A DNA stretch of 5,856 bases from Melioribacteraceae bacterium (GCA_015486905.1 WFQV01000318.1:1-5856), one strand, 5' to 3'; counted from the stretch's first letter, positions 1-5,746 are shown. The notes: a model not told the origin generated them from the letters alone. Translations and numbers: made by a program.

Positions 1-16
1 CTTAGAGAGAACAGAA

Positions 17-49
17 AATTTTTAATTTCTAATTTCTAATTTTTAATTG
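17..49. repeat. AATTTYT 7-bp tandem repeat
   Basis: Four consecutive 7 bp units read AATTTTT, AATTTCT, AATTTCT, AATTTTT (17-44), followed by a partial AATTG. The units differ only at the sixth base. This is a low-complexity AT array with no evident coding role. Confidence 0.7.
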
Positions 50-172
50 AACAATCCGTGTCATCCGTGTTCTATTAAATCTGCTTCCTATCAATCGTTA
101 ATCGCCAGACGCTAGAAGCAAGACGTAAGAAGTTTGAAGCCTTTCGAGTGCTTATCAATAGTAATTTATTAG

Positions 173-200
173 TCCTAGGTTCTTTGTTCTTAGTTCTTGG
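173..200. repeat. TTCTTNG 7-bp tandem repeat
   Basis: Three perfect-length 7 bp units TTCTTTG, TTCTTAG and TTCTTGG (180-200) follow a related TCCTAGG (173-179). The 7 bp period is the same as that of the array at 17-44, although the sequence is different. Confidence 0.6.
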
Positions 201-319
201 TTAAATAAAATTCGCGCATTCGCGGTTATTCCGGAGGCTGGCAATTTAAGACTTAAGACTCGTCACTTAAGACTTACCACAAATAACACGACTATTATGC
301 AGTGCATTGCAAAAAAGTC

Positions 320-348
320 TTGACTATTATGCAATTCTAATCTTTATT
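320..348 (+). promoter_or_regulatory. Candidate promoter for the purL transcript
   Basis: TTGACT (320-325) and TTTATT (343-348) are separated by 17 bp, a sigma-70-like arrangement with a good -35 and a mediocre -10. It would give a 5' leader of about 125 nt before purL. The 12-mer GACTATTATGCA occurs at 290-301 and again at 322-333, the second copy overlapping the -35 box, so the region could also bind a regulator. Promoter prediction by eye in AT-rich DNA is unreliable. Confidence 0.35.
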
Positions 349-481
349 TTTTGCCACCAAATTTAAACTTATACCTTTCCATCGCTCCGTGTTTGAATCT
401 GCAAACCATTCCCAAATTTTTATTTAGGGGAAATCATTTCCAAAATCATTATATTTAAGTTTTTAATGTTTTTAAGTTGTC

Positions 482-2710
482 ATGAACGAGCCTGAAGTTA
501 CTTTAGAATTAGCATTAGAACACGGTTTAACCGAAGAAGAATTTAACCGGATTTGCGAACGTTTGGGGAGGACTCCGAATTACACTGAGCTTGGAATTTT
601 TAGTGTGATGTGGAGTGAGCATTGCAGTTACAAAAATTCAATTGCACAAATAAAAACACTTCCCCGCTCAGGAGGAAACCTTCTTGTTGGTGCCGGTGAA
701 GAGAATGCCGGACTTGTGGATATCGGTGACGGTTACGCCGTAGCTTTTAAGATAGAGAGCCACAATCACCCCTCTGCAGTTGAACCTTATCAGGGGGCGG
801 CAACGGGTGTGGGCGGAATTTTAAGAGATATCTTTACAATGGGTGCGCGACCAATTGCTGCATTGAATTCTTTGAGATTCGGCTCGCTGGACAATCCCCG
901 CACGAGATATTTGTTCGAGGGTGCGGTTAAAGGAATCGGTGATTACGGGAACGCTTTCGGAGTTCCTACAGTAGGCGGAGAAGTTTACTTCGACAAGTCT
1001 TATACCGACAACCCGCTTGTAAATGCAATGGCTGTAGGGATTGTACGTACTGACAAAACAGCCTCCGCTGTTGCGAAGGGCGTTGGTAATCCTGTGTTGA
1101 TTGTCGGTTCTTCAACCGGGAAAGATGGAATTCACGGTGCGACTTTTGCCTCCGAAGAAATTTCGGAAAAGTCAGAGTCGAAAAGACCGTCTGTACAAGT
1201 GGGTGACCCTTTTACCGAAAAACTACTGTTAGAAGCAACTCTAGAAATAATTAAAAACGATTGGATTGTAGGCATTCAGGATATGGGCGCAGCGGGAATA
1301 TCTTGCTCTACCTCCGAAATGAGCGAGAAAGGGAACGCCGGAATGAAAATTAATTTGACTAAAGTTCCTCTGCGCGAAAAAGGTATGTCGGCTTATGAAA
1401 TAATGCTTTCCGAAAGCCAGGAGAGAATGCTTGTAGTTGCAAAAAAAGGATTTGAAAATAAAATAATCGAAACTTTTGAAAAGTGGGATTTGAATTGCGA
1501 AATAATCGGCGAGGTTACGGATGATGGACTTCTCGATGCCGAATATGAAAACGACGCAAAAGTAAAAGTGCCGGCGTTTGAATTGGTGCTTGGCGGAGGC
1601 GCTCCCGTTTACATCCGCGAAACGAGAAAGCCTGATTACATTGAAGAAAAACATTCATTTGACTTTTCCAAACTTCCTCAGCCGGAAAATTTGAACGAGG
1701 TGTTTGAAAAGGTTTTTTCTTCACCTAATGTTGCTTCAAAAAAATGGGTTTACGAACAGTACGATTCGATGGTTAGAACTAATACGGTTGTAGGACCCGG
1801 CTCTGACGCTGCGGTGATTTTGGTAAAGGAAACCGGTAAAGCGATTGCGATTAAAACGGATGGCAATGCCCGCTTTACTTATTTGAACCCTCGCAGAGGC
1901 GGTAAAATTGCCGTGGCAGAATCGGCAAGGAACGTTGTTTGTTCGGGAGCACTACCGCTTGCAATTACAAATTGTTTGAATTTTGGCAATCCGTACAAAC
2001 CTGAAATTTATTGGACCTTTACAGAAGCGGTTGCCGGAATAGGAGATGCGTGCAGAGTTTTTGAAACCCCGGTTACCGGCGGCAACGTTAGTTTTTACAA
2101 CGAAAGCCCAAACACTGCAGTCTATCCTACACCGGTAATAGGAATGGTTGGACTGGTGGAAAATTTGGAAAATATTACAACGGCAGAGTTTAAACAGCCC
2201 GGTGATGTGATTTACCAAATAGGTGAGGACTTCGAAGAACTCGGTGGGAGTGAATATCTTTATTCTTACTTTGATTTGGTCGAAGGAGACACTCCTGAAA
2301 TAGATTTGAAAAAGGAGAAGGGGATTCAACGATTTCTTTTAAAGGCAATTTCCCGAAGGCTAATCAGATCCGCTCACGATGTCTCCGACGGAGGTGTTGC
2401 AGTTGCTTTGGCGGAATGCTGTATTATTAATGAAGAAAAACCTGTCGGAGCAAAAATCGATTTACCGGTTAAAACGAGAGCTGATTTCTCCTTGTTCTCC
2501 GAATCACAGTCGAGGATAATAGTAACGGTAAGCGAAAACAAAGCCGTCGATTTTGAAAAATTGGCGATGGAGCAAAAAGTTAACATAGCAAAATTGGGAA
2601 TTACCGGAGGCAACAGACTGAAAATAAATGGTCTTATTGATATTTCGGTTGAAAGATTGAAAGATTTGTATTTCGGTTCTATTCCACAGAAGATGCAAAA
2701 TGCGATTTAA
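482..2710 (+). CDS. purL: Phosphoribosylformylglycinamidine synthase subunit PurL (small type)
   Basis: This is the synthetase subunit of FGAM synthase (EC 6.3.5.3), the cytoplasmic fourth step of de novo purine synthesis: ATP-dependent conversion of FGAR to FGAM using ammonia delivered by PurQ. At 742 residues it has the size of the small Bacillus-type PurL, which works with separate PurS and PurQ, not the roughly 1300-residue fused enterobacterial form. Seen in the sequence: PNYTELGIFSVMWSEHCSYK (residues 33-52, with His47), IESHNHPSAVEPYQGAATG (about 91-109, with His94 and His96), an AIRS C-terminal-type half from about 200 to 355, the GGGAPVYIRE linker near 372, a second AIRS-like half from about 436 (GPGSDAA, then DGNARF and TNCLNFGNP) and SAHDVSDGG near 631. 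The chosen ATG places PNYTE at the usual distance from the N-terminus. It has no clear Shine-Dalgarno site; the leader is T-rich. No truncation is apparent. purS and purQ are not in the window. Confidence 0.97.
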   Translation: MNEPEVTLELALEHGLTEEEFNRICERLGRTPNYTELGIFSVMWSEHCSYKNSIAQIKTLPRSGGNLLVGAGEENAGLVDIGDGYAVAFKIESHNHPSAVEPYQGAATGVGGILRDIFTMGARPIAALNSLRFGSLDNPRTRYLFEGAVKGIGDYGNAFGVPTVGGEVYFDKSYTDNPLVNAMAVGIVRTDKTASAVAKGVGNPVLIVGSSTGKDGIHGATFASEEISEKSESKRPSVQVGDPFTEKLLLEATLEIIKNDWIVGIQDMGAAGISCSTSEMSEKGNAGMKINLTKVPLREKGMSAYEIMLSESQERMLVVAKKGFENKIIETFEKWDLNCEIIGEVTDDGLLDAEYENDAKVKVPAFELVLGGGAPVYIRETRKPDYIEEKHSFDFSKLPQPENLNEVFEKVFSSPNVASKKWVYEQYDSMVRTNTVVGPGSDAAVILVKETGKAIAIKTDGNARFTYLNPRRGGKIAVAESARNVVCSGALPLAITNCLNFGNPYKPEIYWTFTEAVAGIGDACRVFETPVTGGNVSFYNESPNTAVYPTPVIGMVGLVENLENITTAEFKQPGDVIYQIGEDFEELGGSEYLYSYFDLVEGDTPEIDLKKEKGIQRFLLKAISRRLIRSAHDVSDGGVAVALAECCIINEEKPVGAKIDLPVKTRADFSLFSESQSRIIVTVSENKAVDFEKLAMEQKVNIAKLGITGGNRLKINGLIDISVERLKDLYFGSIPQKMQNAI

Positions 2711-3662
2711 AATATTTAGATTTTTAGGACGTTATTTCTCGACCAGCAAAATCAGAAAAGTACTGAGGTTTTTTGACCATTACGTCGGCGGCGTTTGGCG
2801 TGGTTTGGAAGATGACCACCTCTTCTTAGGTGCTGCCGGTATTGCGTTTTCCCTTTTGGTTAGCATAATTCCGATTATCCTTTTAACTTTTTCCGTATTG
2901 GGACACATTATTTCTCCCGCCAAAGTTGAAACTCAAATTACATCTTTAATTCACACTGTCATTCCTTACCAGGACCCCGCTAACTACGTTAAAGCCTTTA
3001 TTCTAAAGCGCATTCCCAAAGTTATTCAATACAAAACAATCACGGCTTACATCGGCTCTTTCGGATTGCTTTTTACCTCCACTTGGCTTTTTAGCAGTAT
3101 TAGAACGGTTCTGAACAATGTTTACAAAGTAACAAAACAAAAGAGCGCTTGGATTGGACTTCTGCGGGATTTCGGGATGGTTATTCTCTTAATCTTTCTC
3201 GTTTTAATTACAAATTTGATTGTTCCAACACTTAACTTTTTAATTAAAATAGCCGATCAGTTTGAGCCGCTGCAGATTTTCAGACTGAGCGAAGCACAAG
3301 ACGTTCTGCTGATTGTTGTTTCAACGGCAATTATTTTTGTGCTTTTCTTTGTTTTTTATTACTTGATTCCTTACGAAAATTTAGGAAAGCGCGTACCTTT
3401 CTTAAGTGCCATTTGGGCTACAATACTTTGGAAAGCAGCGGAAATAATTTTTGGCTACTACATTGGCAAAGTACTCCCCGCCGAGGGAGTTTACGGAGCG
3501 TTCATTTTAATTGCCGCAATCATATTTTGGATTTTTTACGCATCCATTCTTTTTGTTGTTGGTGCTGAAATAGGACAACTCTACCGCGAGCAACGTGCAG
3601 ATAAAAGCATTTGGGAGAAAAGGAACGCCCGAACCGCGGCAGAAAGAAATCGAAAATCTTAA
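2700..3662 (+). CDS. YihY/BrkB-family inner membrane protein
   Basis: This is an integral membrane protein of the YihY/BrkB (virulence factor BrkB) family, 320 residues, typical for the family. Family members have often been mislabelled ribonuclease BN; the true function is unsettled, and efflux or envelope roles have been suggested. I count six hydrophobic segments at about 42-70, 114-135, 157-182, 201-224, 233-257 and 264-290. Recognisable features are LGAAGIAFSLLVSIIPI (43-59), YYLIPYENLGKRVPFLSAIWAT (220-241) and the C-terminal YGAFILIAAIIFWIFYAS.....GAE (265-290), followed by a charged tail rich in Arg and Lys. The ATG lies inside the last codons of purL, an 11 nt overlap in a different frame, and only a weak AGAAG lies upstream, so translation is probably coupled to purL. 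The next gene starts directly after its stop. Confidence 0.9.
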   Translation: MRFKIFRFLGRYFSTSKIRKVLRFFDHYVGGVWRGLEDDHLFLGAAGIAFSLLVSIIPIILLTFSVLGHIISPAKVETQITSLIHTVIPYQDPANYVKAFILKRIPKVIQYKTITAYIGSFGLLFTSTWLFSSIRTVLNNVYKVTKQKSAWIGLLRDFGMVILLIFLVLITNLIVPTLNFLIKIADQFEPLQIFRLSEAQDVLLIVVSTAIIFVLFFVFYYLIPYENLGKRVPFLSAIWATILWKAAEIIFGYYIGKVLPAEGVYGAFILIAAIIFWIFYASILFVVGAEIGQLYREQRADKSIWEKRNARTAAERNRKS

Positions 3663-4181
3663 ATGGAACGACCATATCAACACATAATTTACGCTGCCTT
3701 TTGGCGCAGGGTATTAGCATTTTTGATTGATTACCTTATCCTTTCGGCGTTTACACTTTTTTGGACAATCCCCTTTATTCATATTTTGTTGTTCGGCGCA
3801 TTTCATTCTTCTCCCCAAAACGAAATTCCTCATTTTGCTCAAATTATGAATTATCCGTTTTTTGAATATTTCAATATTAGAACTAATATTCTTATCTGGT
3901 TTGTTATTGTCGGCGGTTTTATTACCGTAATAACAGCCTGGCTTTACTTTGCATTAATGGAGGCTTCGCCAAAACAAGCCAGCTTGGGTAAATTGACTAT
4001 GGGAATTAAAGTTGCCGACCTCGAGGGAGAAAGGATTTCTTTCGGAAAAGCTACGGTGAGATTCTTCGCAAAATTTATTTCTCTCTTCCCGCTGTTCGCC
4101 GGCTTTGTAATGGCAGCCTTCACAATTAAAAAACAAGCTCTGCATGACATGCTTGCAAAGACAATCGTGTTGGAAGAATAA
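3663..4181 (+). CDS. RDD-family membrane protein
   Basis: This is a 172-residue membrane protein of the RDD family, whose members are mostly uncharacterised small integral membrane proteins; some have been linked to ion transport. Diagnostic pieces are FWRRVLAFLIDYLIL (13-27, carrying the conserved Arg16 and Asp23), the post-helix segment SPKQASLGKLTMGIKV (102-117) and the C-terminal KKQALHDMLAKTIVL (156-170, with Asp162-type LHDM). Hydrophobic stretches lie at about 16-46, 76-98 and 136-154. The order of elements and the length fit a single, complete RDD domain. Its ATG directly abuts the TAA of the YihY/BrkB gene (TAAATG) and no Shine-Dalgarno site is visible, so it is almost certainly the third gene of the purL transcript and translated by coupling. 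Substrate and function cannot be read from the sequence. Confidence 0.88.
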   Translation: MERPYQHIIYAAFWRRVLAFLIDYLILSAFTLFWTIPFIHILLFGAFHSSPQNEIPHFAQIMNYPFFEYFNIRTNILIWFVIVGGFITVITAWLYFALMEASPKQASLGKLTMGIKVADLEGERISFGKATVRFFAKFISLFPLFAGFVMAAFTIKKQALHDMLAKTIVLEE

Positions 4182-4182
4182 A

Positions 4183-4219
4183 AATAAAAAAGTAGATATT
4201 TAAGAATTATTTTTTTATT
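4183..4219 (+). terminator. Weak AT-only hairpin after the RDD gene
   Basis: AATAAAAAA (4183-4191) can pair with TTTTTTATT (4211-4219) across a 19 nt loop, and the 3' arm doubles as a T-tract. With no GC pairs the stem is weak, so it might terminate some purL transcripts or do nothing. Read-through into the next gene pair remains possible. Confidence 0.25.
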
Positions 4220-4242
4220 ATTGTAAAAAACAAGAGAGAAAA

Positions 4243-4296
4243 ATGGAAATAAAATTTTTTGCTGTTAAAGCAGAGTATTTTTCAGTTCTCTTTTAA
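4243..4296 (+). CDS. Candidate 17-codon leader peptide ORF
   Basis: An ATG at 4243 opens a reading frame encoding MEIKFFAVKAEYFSVLF and ending in TAA at 4294-4296, 23 nt before the next gene. A purine-rich GAGAG (4234-4238) sits about 4 nt upstream and could act as a weak ribosome site. The peptide is rich in Phe and Val and matches nothing I recognise. An ORF of this length can arise by chance in AT-rich DNA. It is listed because it precedes a gene whose ribosome site lies in a hairpin, the classic setting for a leader peptide. Confidence 0.25.
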   Translation: MEIKFFAVKAEYFSVLF

Positions 4297-4308
4297 AACT
4301 AAAAGAAA

Positions 4309-4333
4309 GGAGGTTTCCAATGTGGAAATCTCT
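4309..4333 (+). promoter_or_regulatory. Hairpin enclosing the RBS and start codon of the 4320 gene
   Basis: The strong Shine-Dalgarno sequence AGGAGG (4308-4313) lies 6 nt before the ATG at 4320. Bases 4309-4319 (GGAGGTTTCCA) can pair with 4323-4333 (TGGAAATCTCT) in an uninterrupted 11 bp stem with two G-U pairs at the RNA level. The start codon forms the three-base loop. The innermost pair probably opens to give a five-base loop. As drawn, the ribosome site is completely hidden, so translation initiation could be conditional. Pairing was checked base by base; stability was not computed. Confidence 0.6.
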
Positions 4334-4733
4334 GTTGATAATATTAAGCCTGTTTGTTTTTACGTTTAATTCTGCGGGGCAGGAGAGTGAGGTTACCAAG
4401 CTCAAAAAGAGAGTTGCTGATTTGGAGAAAAGGGTTGCAAGATTGGAAAATCTCTATTTAAGAAATAACCATAGAATTAATTTTAAAGATTCTCTTTTTA
4501 AAATAAGCGGGAATAAATTGAAGAATCCCTCTCATAGTTTAGAGAGATGGAGAAAGTTACAAATAGGAATGAAGGACACAAAGGTTAAAAAAATATTGGG
4601 CGAACCAACAAGAATAACAGCAGGTAAATACACAGCCATTTGGTGGTACGAATGGCGCGGTAAAAGACAATACAAAATCGGGCATGTTGCCTTCGATAAC
4701 AGAAAAAAACTAATACTTTGGGTCGAACCTTAA
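4320..4733 (+). CDS. Exported coiled-coil protein with BamE/SmpA-like C-terminal domain
   Basis: I do not recognise a named gene. The 137-residue product starts with a signal-peptide-like segment (Lys3, then hydrophobic 5-16, then FNSAGQ with a likely cleavage site near residues 19-21). There is no Cys at the cleavage site, so it is not an obvious lipoprotein. Residues 24-46 form a short coiled coil, with Val25, Leu28, Val32, Leu35, Val39, Leu42 and Leu45 in 3-4 spacing. After a basic linker, residues 77-137 resemble the SmpA/OmlA/BamE fold: W..L.IGM (77-84), V89, LGEP (93-96), aromatic WWYEW (108-112), GHVAFD (121-126) and a final LWVEP. BamE-like domains usually serve outer-membrane or periplasmic assembly, so an envelope role is plausible but inferred. 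The start is fixed by AGGAGG six bases upstream, which lies in a potential hairpin. It likely forms an operon with the next gene. Confidence 0.8.
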   Translation: MWKSLLIILSLFVFTFNSAGQESEVTKLKKRVADLEKRVARLENLYLRNNHRINFKDSLFKISGNKLKNPSHSLERWRKLQIGMKDTKVKKILGEPTRITAGKYTAIWWYEWRGKRQYKIGHVAFDNRKKLILWVEP

Positions 4734-4742
4734 GGAGGTCTT

Positions 4743-5039
4743 ATGGAAGAAGAAGTTGAAATTCAAGAAGAAGATTTTCAAACGGAAACAACCGGCAAGG
4801 GCTACAAATTATTACTGGCTCTGTCGGTATTGTCCTTTGTCGTTTCTCTGATTCTACTTTGGCAGGGACTGGTGAAGATGAGCAATGCATCAACGCAGTA
4901 CGAAACCCTCAGAAGGTTGGTTTATGCACTCTTCACTTTTAATAATAGCGGGGTTGAATTATTGTTGATTTCTTTCTTTCTGTTAATAATTTCAATCCAG
5001 CTTTCTATTTATGCTATCATTGCTAAAAAGGGAAAGTAA
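4743..5039 (+). CDS. Small two-helix membrane protein of unknown function
   Basis: I do not recognise this 98-residue protein. Its N-terminus is strongly acidic (Glu and Asp make up most of residues 2-11), followed by Lys19 and Lys22. Two hydrophobic helices lie at about 23-43 and 71-94, joined by a polar loop containing QYETLRRLV, and the protein ends in KKGK. The charge pattern fits a helical hairpin with both termini in the cytoplasm. The ribosome site AAGGAGG (4732-4738) overlaps the TAA stop of the preceding gene and sits only four bases from the ATG, so the two genes are very likely one operon with coupled translation. A terminator hairpin follows 14 bases after its stop. Function might relate to the exported neighbour, but nothing in the sequence shows it. 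Confidence 0.75.
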   Translation: MEEEVEIQEEDFQTETTGKGYKLLLALSVLSFVVSLILLWQGLVKMSNASTQYETLRRLVYALFTFNNSGVELLLISFFLLIISIQLSIYAIIAKKGK

Positions 5040-5053
5040 TTTAAAATAAAAAA

Positions 5054-5072
5054 CCCCGCATGAAACGCGGGG
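5054..5072. terminator. Bidirectional rho-independent terminator
   Basis: CCCCGC (5054-5059) and GCGGGG (5067-5072) form a GC-rich 6 bp stem around a 7-base loop. Read on the minus strand it is followed by six Ts and then ATTTT, an excellent terminator for the tRNA gene. Read on the plus strand it is followed by AATCCTTTT, a weaker but usable end for the gene pair ending at 5039. It lies between two converging transcripts. Confidence 0.85.
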
Positions 5073-5082
5073 AATCCTTTTG

Positions 5083-5155
<73 letters not shown>

Positions 5156-5207
5156 ATGTAAAATTTATTCTATTCAAAATGTCAAACTTCTCAAAAATAG
5201 GACTCAA

Positions 5208-5236
5208 AATATAATTAGAATATCTTCGTTTGTCAA
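5208..5236 (-). promoter_or_regulatory. Sigma-70-type promoter of the tRNA-fMet gene
   Basis: On the minus strand a perfect TTGACA (5236-5231) and TATATT (5213-5208) are separated by exactly 17 bp, close to the housekeeping consensus. Transcription would begin near 5201, leaving a leader of about 45 nt before the tRNA at 5155. A second TTGACA at 5185-5180 has no usable -10 before the tRNA. Confidence 0.75.
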
Positions 5237-5350
5237 TAAAAAGATTTGATAAAACATTCAAAATTGTACAGGTGGTACAGGCTTAAAATTGGTGGCAAAA
5301 AATAAAAAAATAAGAAGGAAGAAACAAGAAATTCGACTTCTCCCGACAAG

Positions 5351-5392
5351 TCCGCCTTTGTCTGCGCTTCGCTTGACTTCGGCGAGACAGGT
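5351..5392. repeat. 42-bp interspersed repeat, copy 1
   Basis: This copy matches 5451-5492 at 39 of 42 positions; the differences are at 5355, 5382 and 5385. The repeat begins TCCG and ends GACAGGT. TGTCT (5359-5363) and CGC (5365-5367) can pair with GCG (5382-5384) and AGACA (5385-5389), leaving one bulged G and a 14-base loop. Confidence 0.85.
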
Positions 5393-5450
5393 TGGATGAA
5401 TGAATCATAGCTGGATGAGTGGATGTTTGGATGAATGGATGGTTGGATGG
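5391..5450. repeat. GGATG-rich degenerate tandem array
   Basis: About 60 bp built from variants of TGGATGNN, such as TGGATGAA, TGGATGAG, TGGATGTT, TGGATGAA and TGGATGGT. Units are separated by 4-8 bp slips and by a unique ATCATAGC interruption near 5404-5411. It fills the space between the two copies of the 42 bp repeat and has the look of a slippage-generated minisatellite. Confidence 0.7.
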
Positions 5451-5492
5451 TCCGACTTTGTCTGCGCTTCGCTTGACTTCGTCGCGACAGGT
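5451..5492. repeat. 42-bp interspersed repeat, copy 2
   Basis: This is the second copy, exactly 100 bp after the first and in the same orientation. The changed bases keep a hairpin possible in a shifted register: TGTC (5459-5462) and GCG (5464-5466) pair with CGC (5483-5485) and GACA (5486-5489), with T5463 bulged. Its right end, GTCGCGACAGGT (5481-5492), recurs as GTCGCGACAAGT at 5521-5532. Confidence 0.85.
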
Positions 5493-5532
5493 CTGACTTC
5501 CCCCGCATTTTGCGAGGTCCGTCGCGACAAGT

Positions 5533-5575
5533 TGCATTTTTGTAGCGTAAATTGCTTGCAATCTGCACAAATGCA
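5533..5575. repeat. Nested inverted repeat
   Basis: Outer arms TGCATTT (5533-5539) and AAATGCA (5569-5575) enclose a small perfect hairpin, ATTGC-TT-GCAAT (5551-5562). The outer stem has 7 bp and the inner one 5 bp. It could fold as a two-level stem-loop in DNA or RNA; no function is apparent. Confidence 0.45.
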
Positions 5576-5702
5576 TGGTTTTTAATGACGGTAATTTTTA
5601 ATTTGTTGAATATTGGGAAAATGCCTGTCTTATTACAAGGCTTAAAAGGAAATGCTCTTTACGGCTATTTGAACAACCCCGAAAAAATCAAATATTTCTT
5701 AG

Positions 5703-5734
5703 CCCCTGCGGAGTTTACTCCGACTTCGCCGGGG
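5703..5734. repeat. GC-rich imperfect hairpin
   Basis: CCCC (5703-5706) and GCG (5708-5710) can pair with CGC (5727-5729) and GGGG (5731-5734) across a single T-C mismatch. Inside, GGAGT-TT-ACTCC (5710-5721) is a perfect palindrome that competes for the same bases. It lies 12 bp before the next palindrome, so the two may form one repeat unit. Confidence 0.55.
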
Positions 5735-5746
5735 ACATCTCACTAA

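Larger units (their letters stand above)
1..481. other. Gene-free upstream region with short tandem repeats
   Basis: I see no credible coding sequence on either strand. The region is AT-rich and made largely of short degenerate tandem repeats: four 7 bp AATTTYT units (17-44), a 9 bp doublet ATCCGTGTC/ATCCGTGTT (54-71), three 7 bp TTCTTNG units (180-200), an 8 bp doublet ATTCGCGC/ATTCGCGG (210-225) and three TTAAGACT copies (246-253, 253-260, 267-274). The 3' part holds a candidate promoter and the purL leader. No riboswitch-like fold could be recognised by eye. Confidence 0.75.

Noticed and set aside
349..481. Purine riboswitch in the purL leader
   Set aside because: I could not find the three-stem junction or the conserved loop sequences of a purine aptamer; the leader is mostly low-complexity A and T.
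1241..1654. Minus-strand open frame of 137 codons inside purL
   Set aside because: It lies wholly within the well-supported purL gene on the other strand and encodes low-complexity Phe- and His-rich sequence typical of an antisense shadow.
4727..4739. ACCT/AGGT hairpin overlapping the Shine-Dalgarno of the 4743 gene
   Set aside because: The stem is only four base pairs and would be opened by ribosomes finishing the preceding gene, so a regulatory role is not supported.
5157..5185. Second TTGACA (minus strand, 5185-5180) as a tRNA promoter
   Set aside because: The matching -10 position (TTTACA, 5162-5157) abuts the tRNA, so transcription would start inside it. The upstream TTGACA/TATATT pair fits far better.
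5351..5532. CRISPR array
   Set aside because: There are only two long copies, the spacer between them is a tandem repeat instead of unique sequence, and there are no cas genes.
5233..5576. Minus-strand open frames of 97-111 codons across the repeat region
   Set aside because: Their translations come from the repeats and the GGATG array (strings of Ser, His, Pro, Gln). They overlap the tRNA promoter and have no ribosome site or family resemblance.
5552..5746. Plus-strand open frame of 64 codons ending near the palindromes
   Set aside because: No Shine-Dalgarno site, its start lies inside a hairpin, its end runs through the GC-rich hairpin and no family is recognised. It is best explained as a chance frame through repeat DNA.
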